In this document: piece after piece, positions 11,855-23,180 of the stretch
How the letters are laid out: each line of letters starts with the position of its first letter
How positions within the stretch are numbered: the stretch's first letter is position 1
Assembly: GCF_024166365.1 (NCBI RefSeq)
Contig: NC_064825.1
Span: 105,476,480 to 105,540,479 of the forward strand
Direction: 5' to 3'
Origin: Elephas maximus indicus
Taxonomy: Eukaryota > Chordata > Mammalia > Proboscidea > Elephantidae
Length of the DNA stretch: 64,000 nt
Notes under the pieces: generated by a model
Seen by the model: the letters and a program-made list of their open reading frames with translations, nothing else
What the model was told of the DNA's origin: nothing
Database searches by the model: none
Translations under genes and position numbers: made by a program

Positions 11855-13318
11855 AAAATCCAATGGTGCGTGGAGCCAAAATGGTGGAATAGACAGATAC
11901 TATCTGCGACCCTTTTTACAACAAAGACCTGAAAAAAACAATTGAAACAAGTATATTTGTGACAAGCTGGGAGCCCTGAGCTTCAAAAGTAAGTTTAGAA
12001 AATGAACTGAGGGGCAGGGGAAGGAAGAGACTGTTCAGAAGTGGAGAGGAGTAACTAGACCTGAATCACGGGGAGCCCTCAGTTACCATTCCTGGAACAG
12101 CGGTGATGGTGGGCTGGTGCTAGCATTCAGCTGCAGTTTCTTTGGGGAGAGCCAGCCAGCCACACAGCCTGCTCACACCTCCAGAACCAGAGAAGAACAG
12201 CGCTCTCAGGAAAAGCTAAGTACTTGTGTATATTATACTGCGCCCCCTCCCACCCCCAAGCTGGCTTCATCAGCTGAATTCCCTGGGCATGAGATAGACA
12301 CTATTGAGCATCTAGAGGCATCCTTCCAGCCTGGGGGAAGGAAAAAATTTGCATTTGAGGGGAAAGATAATTTGCTAGCTCCACTAACCGGGGAAGCTCA
12401 GGACAGAAGCTGCTCCTGTTCAGGCATAAACTGTCCATAGATGTTGAGCATCTTTCCCTTCTGCATGGACCTGTGTGGGCCTATTTCAGGATGATAGGCC
12501 CTTGTTGGCAGACTACAACTGTTTCAGCTATGCTGTGGAGAGGTGGGTGTTTGATGTTTGACATTGCTTTGCCTATTAAACAAAGTCTTCACCTACCCAC
12601 ATCAGGGACCTAAGGACTGGTAGTTCCACTCAGGTCGCCTAGCCACCAGTAACATGGGTCCAAGGATAACTGGTACCTCCCAGTCCATATAACCAAAAAC
12701 TTTAAGTCCCCATGGTCCGTCTGCAGAACCCACCCACCTGCATGATCAAGGAAACAGGGATGTGCTTTCCTAAGAGACACTTGGGGATCAGTTCTCAGCC
12801 CCCCGCCTTGTTCAGAGCATGACCCCCTGCTGCAATCAGCTACTGGTATGAACACCATTCACCCCTGCCCCTCTAAGACCATACGACAGAGCCTGTACCA
12901 CACACTTGTTGATCAGCTACCTGGAAACCTGAGTTGAATTCATACAAGAAAACTGAATGAGCTCCTAGACTGATATACCAGATAACAGCTCTAGCCATCT
13001 GGGGACAAGATATCAGAGCTCAAAAGGAGAAAATAATCAAGCTAGCTCACTCAAGCAACCCATAGAGGTATACCAAAAGAAAACAAAGCAAGCAGCTATG
13101 ACACAGTAAGCAAGCATAAACAAATGCGATAACTTATAGATGGCCAGAGACAACAGTCAATATCAAGTCACACAAAGAAACAGACCCTGATCACCTCAAC
13201 AGTTTCTCAAAACAAAGAATCCAGGGATCTTCTAGAAAAAGTTCATTCCTGAAATTACCAGAGCCAGAATACAAAAGTTTAATATACAGAACCCTTTTTT
13301 CAATACATTAGGAAGGAA

Positions 13319-14249
13319 ATGAGGCAATATGCAGAACAAGCCAAGGAACACAGAGATACAGCAATTAAAGAAATAAGACAGATTATTCAGGATCATAACG
13401 AAAAGTTTAATAAGCTGGAAAAATCCATAGACAGACAGTAATCAGAAATTCAGAAGATTAACAATAAAATTACAGAAGTAGACAACTCAATAGAAAGTCA
13501 GAGAAGCAGAATTGAGCAAGTAGAGGCTAGAATTTCTGAACTCGAAGATAAATCACTTGGCAGTAATATATTTGAAGAAAAATCAGATAAAAGAATTAAA
13601 AAAAAATGAAGAAACCTTAAGAATCATGTGGGATTCCCTCAAGAGAAAAAACCAATGAGTGATTGGAGTACCAAAGCAGGAAAGGAAAACAGAAAATATG
13701 GAGAGAGCTATAGAAGACTTGTTGCCAGAAAACTTCCCTGATATCATGAAAGATGAGAAGATATCTATCCAAGATGCTCATCGAACTCCACATAAGGTAG
13801 ATCTTAAAAGAAAATCATCAAGACATATTATAATCAAGCTTGCCAAAACCAAAGATAAAGAGAGAATTATAAGAGCAGTTAGGGATAAACAAAAAGTCAC
13901 CTACAAAGGAGAGCCAATAAGAATAAGCTCAGTCTACTTGGCAGAAACCATGCAGACAAGAAGGCAATGGGATGACTTATTTAAAAAACTGAAGGAAAAA
14001 AATTGCCTGCCAATAATCACATATCCAGCAAAACAGTCTCTTAAATATGAAGGTGAAATTAAGACATCTCCAGATAAACACAAGTTTAGGGAATTCGTAA
14101 AAACCAAACCAAAACTACTAGAAATACTAAAGGGTGTTCTTTGGTTAGAAAATCAATTATATAAGGTATCAACCCAAGGCTGGAACACTGGGCAGAGCAA
14201 CCAGAAGTTAACCCAGACAGGGAAATCCAAAAAAACAATGCAAGAATAA
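13319..14249 (+). pseudogene. L1 ORF1 (RNA-binding protein) remnant
   Basis: ORF1 encodes the trimeric L1 RNA-binding chaperone. The start at 13319 (MRQYAEQAKEHRDTAIKEI) opens the coiled-coil region, which is interrupted by a stop soon after and again near 13605. A long open frame at 13659-14249 covers the RRM and C-terminal domains: ERAIEDLLPENFPD, the IQDAHRTPHK segment, and ITYPAKQSLKYEGEIKTSPD. The tail ends in a lysine- and glutamine-rich stretch. Length and order are normal for L1 ORF1. It cannot make a full protein. Confidence 0.9.
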
Positions 14250-14613
14250 TAATTAAAAAAAAGCTCAAAACAGGGTAACAGCGATGTTATTATATAGAAG
14301 AAGACAACATTATAATAATAAAGAGGGACTAAGAAATGTAATCATACACCTTCTATATGGAGAGGAACATACCGTGATACAAAGAAATAAAAGTTAGTTT
14401 TAAATTTAGAAAAATAGGGGTAAATAATAAGGTAAACACAAAGGAGACAAACTATCCTCCTCATCAAAATAAAATACAAGGGAAAAATAGAGACTCAGCA
14501 GAAACAAAATCAACAACAACAAATATGAGGATAGGACAATATATAAACTACTCAGCACATAAAATTAAGTGGGAAAAAGAAACTGTCAAGAACACACAAG
14601 AAAAGACATCAAA

Positions 14614-17600
14614 ATGGTAGCACTAAATTCATACCTATCCATAATTACCTTGAATGTAAATGGACTAAATGCGCAAGTAAAGAGACAGAGTGGCAGTGTG
14701 GATTAAAAAACAAGATCTGTCTATATGCTGCCTACAAAAGACACAGCTTAGGCTTAGAGACACAAACTAAAACTCAAAAAAAAAAAAAACTCATAGGATG
14801 GAAAAAAATATATTAAGCAAACAACAGTCAAAAAAGAGCAGGAGAGGCGATATTAATTTCTGAGAAAATAGACTTTAAAGTTAAATCCATCACAAAGGAT
14901 AGGAAAGGACACTATACAATACACCAAAAAGATATAACCATATTAAATATCCATGCATCCAATGACAGGGCTGCAAGATACATAAAACAAACTCTATCAG
15001 CATTGAAGAGTGAGATAGACAACTCAACAATAATAGTAGGAGACTTCAACATGCCAATTTCAATGAAGGACGGGAAATCCAGAAAGAAGCTCAAAAAAGA
15101 CTTGGAAGATCTAAATGCTACTATCATCCCACCTGACCGCATGAACATATACAGAACATCTACCCACCAGCAACCAAGTATACTTTCTTTTCTAGTGCAC
15201 ATGGAACATTCTCTAGAATAGACCACATATTAGGTCATAAAGCAAGCCTTAGCAGAATCCAAAACATTGAAATATTATAAAGCATCTTCTCTGACCATAA
15301 GGCCATAAAAGTGGAAATCAATAATAGGAAAAGCACAGAAAAGAAATCAAACACTTGTAAACTGAACAGTGCTTTCCTCAAAAAAGACTGGATTATAGAA
15401 GGCATTAAAGATGGAATAAAGAAATGCATAAAATCCAACGAGAATGAAAACACATCCTACAGAACATTTGGGACACACCAAAAGTGGTGCTCAGAGTCCA
15501 ATTCATATCAATAAATGCACACACCCAAAAAGAAGAAAGAGCCAAAATCAAAGAATTATCCCTACAACTTGAACAAATAGAAAGGCAGCAACAAAAGGAA
15601 CCCTCAGGCACCAGAAGAAAACAAATAATAAAAATTAGAGCATAACTACATAAAATAGAAAACAGAAAAACAATTGAAAGAATTAACAACACCAAAAGCT
15701 GTTTTTTTTTAAAAAAATTGATAAAACACTGGCCAAACTGACAAAAGAAAAACAGGAGAGGAAGCATATAACCCAAATAAGAAATGAGATGGCCAATATT
15801 ACAACAGACCCAACTGAAATTAGAAGAATCATATCAGGTTACTATGAAAAATTGTACTCTAACAAATTTGAAAACCTAGAAGAAATGAATGAATTCCTAG
15901 AAACACACTACCAACCTAACTAACACAAACAGAGGTAGAAAAATTAAATAGACCCATAACAAAAGAAGAGATTGAAAAGGTAATCAAAAACTCTCAACAA
16001 ATAAAAGCTCTTGTCCGGACAGCTTCACTGCAGAGTTCTACGAAACTTTCAGAGAAGAGTTAACACCACTATTATTAAAGGTATTTCAGAGCATAGAAAA
16101 GGATGGTAATACTACCAGACTTATTCTATGAAGCCACCAAATCCCTAAGACCAAAACCAGGTAAAGACACAAGAAAAGAAAATTATAGACCTATATCCCT
16201 TGTGAACGTAGTTGCAAAAATCCTCAACAAAATTCTACCCAATAGAATTTGACAACATATCAAAAACATACTTCACCATGAACAAGTGGGATTCATACCA
16301 GGCATGCAGAGATGGTTCGACATTAGAAAAACAATTAATGTAATCCACGACATAAATAAAACAAAGGACAAGAATTCACATGATTTTATCAATTGATGCA
16401 GAAAAGGCATTTGACAAAGTTCAACACCCATTCTTGATAAAAACTCTCAGCAAAATAAGAATAGAAGGAAAATTTCTCAACAAAATAAAGGGCATTTATC
16501 CAAAGCCAACAGCCAGCCTCACCCTAAATGGAGAAAACCTGAAAGCTTCCCCACTGAGATCGGGAACCAGACAAAGATGCCCTTTATCACCATTCTTATT
16601 CAACATTGTGTCGGAGGTCCTAGCCAGAGCAATTAGGCTAGATAAAGAAATAAAGGGCATCCAGATTGGCAAAGAAGAAGAAGAAGTAAAAGTATCTCTA
16701 TTTGCAGATGACATGATCTTACACACAGAAAACCTGAAGGAATCCTCCAGAAAACTACTGAAACTAATAGAAGAGTTCAGCAGAGCATCGGGATACAAGA
16801 TAAACATACAAAAATCAGTTGGATTCCTCTACACCAACAAAAAGAACACTGAAGAGGAAATCACCAAATCAATGCCATTTACAGTAGCCCCCAAGAAGAT
16901 AAAATACTTGGGAATACATCTTACCAGAGATGTAAAAGACTTATATAAAGAAAACTAGAGTACACTTCTGCAAGAAACCAAAAGGGACATATCTGGAAAA
17001 ACATACCTTGTTCATGGATAGGAAGACTTAACAGTATAAGAATGTCTATTCTACCAAAAGCGATCTATGCATTTAATGCAATTCCGATCCAAATTCCAAT
17101 GACACTTTTTAATGAGATGGAGAAACAAATTACCAACTTCATATGGAAGGGAAAGAGGCCCCGGATAAATAAGGCATTACTGAAAAAGAAGAACAAAGTG
17201 GGAGGTCTTACTTTACCTGAGTTTAGAACCTATTATACTGCCATAGTATTCAAAACAGCCTGGTGCTTGTACAACAACAGATACATAGAACAATGGAGCG
17301 GAATTGAGAATCCAGACATAAATCCATCCATATATGAGCAGTTGATATTTGACAAAGTCCCCAAAACAGTTAAATGGGGAAAAGACAGACTTTTTAACAA
17401 ATGGTGCTGGCATAACTGGATATCCATCTGTAAAAAAATGAAACAAGACCCATACCACACTCCATGCACAAAAATGAGCTCAAAGTGGATCAAAGACCTA
17501 AATATAATATCTAAAACAATATAGATCATGGAAGAAAAAACAGGAGCCCTAATACACACCATAAACAGTATACAAAAAATTATTAAGAATGCAGAAGAAA

Positions 17601-18320
17601 AGCTAGATAACTGGGAGCCCCTAAAAATCAAACATCTATGCTCATCCAAAGACTCCATCAAAAGATTATAAAGGCTACCTACAGACTGGGAAAAAGTTTT
17701 TAGCTATGACATTTCCGATCAGCCCCTGATCTCTAAAATCTACATGATACTGCAAAAACTCAACTACAAAAAGACAAATAACCCATGAAACAATGGGCAA
17801 AAGATATGAATAGATACTTCACTAAAGAAGACATCCAGGTAGCTAACAGATACATGAGGAAATGTTCATGATCGTTAGCCATTAGTTAAATGCAGACTGT
17901 GGAGAGATTGGAACACTTATACACTGCTGGTGGGAATGTCAAATGGTACAACCACTTTGGAAATCAATTTGGCGCTTCCTTAAAAAGCTAGAAATAGAAC
18001 TACCATATGATCCAGCAATCCCACTCCTTGGAATATATCCTAGGGAAATAAGAGCCTTTACACGAACAGATAGATGCACACCCATGTTAATTGCAACACT
18101 GTTTACGATAGCAAAAAGTTGGAGGCAACCAAGGTGCCCATCAATGGATGAATGGATAAATAAATTATGGTATATTCACACAATGGAATACTATGCATCA
18201 GTAAAGAACAGTGAGTAATCTGTGAAACGTTTCATAACATGGAGGAACCTGGAAGGCATTATGCTGAGTGAAATTAGTCAGTTGCAAAAGGGCAAAGATT
18301 ATATAAGACCACTATTATAA
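14614..18320 (+). pseudogene. L1 ORF2 (endonuclease/reverse transcriptase) remnant
   Basis: ORF2 encodes the endonuclease and reverse transcriptase that drive target-primed insertion. It begins MVALNSYLSIITLNVNGLNA, the usual L1 N-terminus. Endonuclease motif pieces appear near 15003-15060 (TIIVGDFNMPIS). The reverse-transcriptase core is open at 16380-16958, with [29 protein letters not shown] and the catalytic [12 protein letters not shown]. Later pieces at 17042-17524 and 17943-18218 hold the C-terminal region (ending YIHTMEYYASVKN). Several stops and frameshifts separate them, so the enzyme is dead. Confidence 0.92.
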
Positions 18321-19337
18321 GAACTTGAGAAATAGTCTAAACTGAGAAGAAAATATTTCTTTGTGGTTACGAGAGGGGGAGGGAGGGGGAGTGGGAGAGG
18401 GATATTCACTAATTAGATAGTAGATAAGAACTACTTTAGGTGAAGGCAAAAACAACACACAATACAGGGGAGGTCAGCACAAATGGACTAAACCAAAAAC
18501 AGTTTCCTGAATAAACTGAACGGTTCGAAGGCCAGTGTAGTAGTGACACGGGTTTGGGGACCATGGTTTCAGGGGACATCTAAGCCAATTGGCATAATGA
18601 AATCTATTAAGAAAACTTTCTGAATCCCACTTTGAAGAGTGGCATCTGGGGTCTTAAACGGTAACAAGGAGCCATCTAAGATGCATCAGTTGGTCTCAAC
18701 CCACCTGGATCAAAGGAAAACGAAGAACACCAGGGACGGAAGGTAATATCAAGGCCAAGAGACAGAAGGGGCCACATAAACCAGAGACTGCATCATCCTA
18801 ATACCAGAAGAACTAGATGGTGCCCGGCTACAACCGATGACTGCCCTGAAAGGGAACACAACACAGAAACCCTGAGGGAGCAGGAAAGCAGTGGGATGCA
18901 GACCCCAAATTCTCATAAAAAGACCAAACTTAATGGTCTTACTGAGATTAGAAGACCCCGGTGGTCATGGCCCCCATACCTTCTGTTGGACCAGGACAGG
19001 AACCATTCTCGAAGCCAACTCTTTAGACGTGGTTTGGACTGGACAACGCGTTGGAGAGGGATGCTGGTGAGGAGTGAGCTTCTTGGATTTGGTGGACACT
19101 TGAGACTATGTTAGCATCTCCTGCCTGAAGGGGAGATAAGAGGGTAGAGGGGGTTAGAAGCTAGCCAAATGGACATGAATAGAGAGAGCAGAGGGAGAGA
19201 GCGGGCTGTCTCACTAGGGGGAGAGCAATTGGGAGTATGTAGCAAGGTGTATGTAAGCTTTTGTGTGAGAGATGGACTTGGTTTGTAAACTTTTACATAA
19301 AGCACAATAAAAATTACATTAAAAAAATCCAATGGTG

Positions 19338-19676
19338 TTATGTGGCAGGCAAAAAGTAACCAATTTGCAATGTTAAATACAGTAAAATTTGTAAATGGGT
19401 GAGTGGGGAGAAAGAATTCAAATCCATTTGTGGATATGGGAGGAATTGCTTCATAATTGACATGCTCTTTTAACTTGGCCTTGAAGGTTAGACAAGAGTT
19501 TAAGAGAAACACAGAGAAAGAATAAGCTGTACACGTATAAAAAGCCGAATAGTTAAATATTGTGTGATACATATATTTACAACAGTGGGGGAAAAAAAAA
19601 AAAAAAAGAGTAGCTGCTGTGGCTGCTTCTGTACAATCAAAAACCTCATGGGATTTGTTTTTTTTTTTTTTTTTGG
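19338..19676. other. Noncoding spacer with poly(A)/poly(T) runs
   Basis: No gene or named repeat. It contains an A-run at about 19590-19607 and a T-run at 19659-19674, which separate the L1 flank from the older L1 tail to the right. The long minus-strand open frame here is an artefact of these runs. Confidence 0.5.
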
Positions 19677-20445
19677 CTTGGAAGCCTATGGTCATGATCT
19701 CATAGGACATCCTGGTCAATTGGCCTAATAACATGTTCTGTGCTTTGTTTTACCTCCTAGCTCTACGAACAGTGCCTGGGGTCTTAAAAACTTTCAATCT
19801 GCCATCCCAGGTATAAAAAGTTGTTTCTATATACAACAGAGGATGAAGGATAGTAAAGAACAGAAGGAGGATATGGAATGTGTGTTAATTGCCTCCATGT
19901 ACAACTGCCTCCTTTGCCACGAGACCGGAAGAACTACATGGTGCCTGGCCACCATTACTGATTATTTTGATCAAAGATTCCATAAAAAAATCCTGATCAA
20001 AAGGGGAAAAATGCAGAAGAGAATTTAAATTCTCATGGACGCCATAATTTCTGGAGACGTGAATATTGGGTGAACCACTGAAACTCTTGGCCTGAGATAA
20101 TCCTTAAGCTTTAAACCAAAAATATCCCTTGAAGTCTTCTTAAAACTAAACAGTAAATTAGCTTAACTAGTAAAAAAGGTCTGCCTTGAGCATTATGCCC
20201 TTTAAGAACTGTCTGTATGGGATCCAACTGATAACAGCAACCGAAAAGATTAGAGAGGAACCTTAGGGGATAGTGAATTTTCGTTAATGGGGGAAGAATG
20301 ACTCAGAAAAGGAGGGTAAGAATGGTTACACACTTGAAGAATATAATCGATGTCACTAAATGGTACATGTAGAAACTGTAGAATTGGTATATGTTTTGTT
20401 GTGTATGTTCTCAACAACAACAAAATAAATAAAATAATTTTTAAA
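19677..20445 (+). mobile_element. Older L1 3' UTR fragment
   Basis: Diverged relative of the L1 3' UTRs in this window. It keeps, in order, a ggacatc..gtcaattggcctaata block (19707-19731), a ctggggtcttaaa block (19777-19790), and a segment on the agaactacatggtgcctggcc theme (19929-19950). It ends in an A- and aac-rich tail at about 20410-20450. No coding part is recognisable. Confidence 0.6.
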
Positions 20446-21226
20446 AGATTAAAAAAAGAAGTTTTATGCAGGAGCAAACAGTATGAACAATGTTCCGGCG
20501 GCAAGAACGTATATAATTAAGGTAGTGATTCAACAAAGATTTTTGAGCTACTATTTTCTGGCATATACATAAATGGTATCTCGTTAGGTGCTGGAAGGAA
20601 TAAAAATTAGAATGATTTATAGTTATTATTCTAAATTATTTCAGGAACTAATTCCACTGTGGAGGAAGACAGGGTATAAAAAAGAGGTTTAAATACATTA
20701 CATTGATCCTGAGAATGTCGAGAACAAACACAGAGATGCTATGTTCTTGTACTATTTTTGAATACTTTCTCTCATCTATCAATACAGGTAAATACAGTAT
20801 TAATCCATTATGGCAGCTTGAGCAAGGGCATAATCTTCATCAGGACTCTCTAGGCAGTCTTCATGGAACAACTGAATGGCGTCATCATAAGTAGTGAGAG
20901 CAAATTTCCCTCCTTGGGTTTTACTATCATTTTAAATTAATTATCATTTCTAATTACAATGTGAAGGAAGAAATAATCAAAGACCAAAGTTGTTGTGTGT
21001 ATTAGGGATAATTGATTTTCCTTTATTAAATACAATAGTTATTACACAAAACCTTCATAGAGATTGGTATCTAATTTGGAAACGTTCTAACATCAGATTT
21101 ATCTTTTCTTTATAGCATCATTTTTTTTTCCTGAATTACTTATGTATCCTTCTGTTGTTATATACTCTCTGTGCATTAATGGAATTCCAAATTAAGTCAG
21201 ATATAACCAAAAAAAAACGAAAGCAA
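20446..21226. other. AT-rich intergenic stretch, nothing recognised
   Basis: Short stop-rich frames only. No OR fragment or RNA gene could be seen on either strand. Confidence 0.55.
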
Positions 21227-21316
21227 ATGCAGTGCCATCGAGTCGATTCCGACTGAAAGCAGCCCTACAGGACAGAGTAGAACTGCTCCATAGAGTTTCC
21301 AAGGAGCGCCTGGCAG
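21227..21316 (-). mobile_element. AfroSINE fragment
   Basis: Reverse-orientation tail and middle of an AfroSINE (gtgccatcgagtcgattccg, then tagaactgctccatagagtt). The tRNA-like head is missing. Confidence 0.85.
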
Positions 21317-22113
21317 CTACATAATAGGGAAATGACTGTTTTATGAATGTAAAATGAAACCTGGGCAACTATTTTTTATATCGGTTCAATTAAATTATTC
21401 AGAAAGATTATGTGATGATAAGTTTACAATGATGAGTTAAAGTCACCCTGTTTTGGTTAATATTTGCTTGTCTAATGATGACCAGCATAGTTTTAGATAT
21501 TCACAAATAAACAATCTTCCAATCTACATAGTGGTTTAATTCTTATTTATTTCACATGGAACAAGTGAAAAGCACTAAAGAAATTAATCTCAATTTTAAT
21601 AAACAGTGAATAATCACTTTGAAAAGAATAAACCCTTATTTTTCTCACCTAAATTTGCAAAAGATGTTTAATTTTTTTGTGAAGGAAGAGATACAACCGC
21701 TTTAACTTTTATGCTGGGGGAACAGAGACCCATATAGTTTAGGTATTCTGACAAAAGTTTAAATCTGGGACTTCAACCACATGGGCAATAACACTTTTCA
21801 ACAAACACTGATGATAAATCTCATATTCTGCTAGTATCTAATGTTCGAGTCCAACATTCTCTCTGGTAACTTTCATAGTTGCTATGTCAAGCATGATTTA
21901 TGTTGGTGTTATCCATCAAATTTTAAATTGAAAAAGGAAGACCTGTAATTTCATGTGTATACTATAGCAGTCTGGAGTCCATCATGATTCATTTGAAATA
22001 TATGGATCATTAGATTTTATATCATTTCTTTTTGTTTCTGAACGATTTAAATTTCACTTACTGTCCAGAACTGCATCCTTTATTATTCACACTAACATAC
22101 TGCTTTACAACTA
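21317..22113. other. AT-rich intergenic stretch, nothing recognised
   Basis: No supported coding sequence, RNA gene or repeat. Confidence 0.55.
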
Positions 22114-22282
22114 AAAACCAAAACCAAACCCATTGCCATTGAGTTGATTCCGACTCATAGCCACCCTATAGGACAGAGTAGAACTGCCTCATAGGGTTTC
22201 CAAGGAGCCCCTGGTGGATCTGAACTGCCCACCTTTTGTTTAGCCTCCCTAGCACTTAACTCCTACACCACCAGGATTTCCT
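22114..22282 (-). mobile_element. AfroSINE
   Basis: Near full-length reverse copy: tail complement (cccattgccattgagttgat) at the left, head complement (cacttaactcctacaccacc) at the right. Flanking tttacaacta and cttgcaacta look like a target duplication. Confidence 0.88.
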
Positions 22283-23005
22283 TGCAACTAAGTAGATGCT
22301 GAATATAAATGGACCTATAATTTTCTGTGGTAATAAAACTCTATGTGATTTTTGCCCACAATAAATGAATTATCATTACATGTATCATTACTATATTATT
22401 ATTTAAAAACTTATGCATATTTATAATTTTTGATAAAAATTTCAAGGGGAAACTACATAATGTCATTGGAAATTCATCTCAATATTAATGAGCTGAATTT
22501 TATTTTTCTTTATTTCAATTAGTAAGACTGTCCACAGATGAGTATTTATTATTCTCAGAGTAACGCAAGTTTCAGCTCCCTAACTTAGATAGTAAAGCAA
22601 AGATCAAACAGTATTTTGTTTTGTTGAAATAGCAAAGTCACTCAATTTTTTTTAATATCACGAACCTAATATGTCAAAAATTTTGTAGTCACTTGCTATC
22701 AATGCTTATTTTAACAATTTATTAAAATTATTTTTTTTCATTTTTGTTTGAGGAAACTCTGTCAATCTCCTTATCTTCAAATGGAATTGTTACGTAGTCA
22801 TTAGAGACATTCTCCATCTCGTTATCTGAGAATATTATTTAAAAAGGCCTTTAGTATGTTATATACTAAATAACAATTTAAAAATCTTATTGCAGTTGCA
22901 CTCAGTTGAATATTCTGTGAAATTACAAACAGACTCCAGCTTCAGTTCAGGAGGTAGAAAGCTAAAAATAGATTTGCTTCCATTATTTTTTTTTCCATTA
23001 TTACA
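22283..23005. other. AT-rich intergenic stretch, nothing recognised
   Basis: Noncoding, strongly AT-rich. No named repeat. Confidence 0.55.
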
Positions 23006-23180
23006 AAAAAAAAAAAAAAACCCAAATCCAGTGCCACTGAGTCAATTCCGACTCATAATGACCCTATAGGACAGAGTAGAACTGCCCTATAGGGTTTCCA
23101 AGGAGCTCCTGAAGGATTCGAACTGCCGACCCTTTGGTTAGCAGCTGTAGCACTTAACCACTATGCCAGCAGGGCTTCCC
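23006..23180 (-). mobile_element. AfroSINE
   Basis: Reverse copy with an A-run, then the tail complement (ccagtgccactgagtcaatt), and the head (agcacttaaccactatgcca). It is flanked by ccattatta on both sides (about 22995 and 23178), a likely target duplication. Confidence 0.9.

Larger units (their letters stand above)
11869..19323 (+). mobile_element. Full-length L1 retrotransposon (L1 no. 1), dead
   Basis: A 7.45-kb L1 with all parts in order: 5' UTR (11869-13318), ORF1 (13319-14249), ORF2 (14614 to about 18320), and a 3' UTR ending in acaataaaaattacatt plus an A-run. It is flanked by a perfect 14-bp target duplication, aaaatccaatggtg at 11855-11868 and 19324-19337. The 3' UTR holds a G-rich tract at about 18372-18402. 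Both ORFs carry several stops and frameshifts. It shares structure and subfamily with the copy at 48618-56090. Confidence 0.95.

Noticed and set aside
19111-19734. 207-codon minus-strand frame
   Set aside because: Antisense to the L1 3' end and extended through poly(A) and poly(T) runs.
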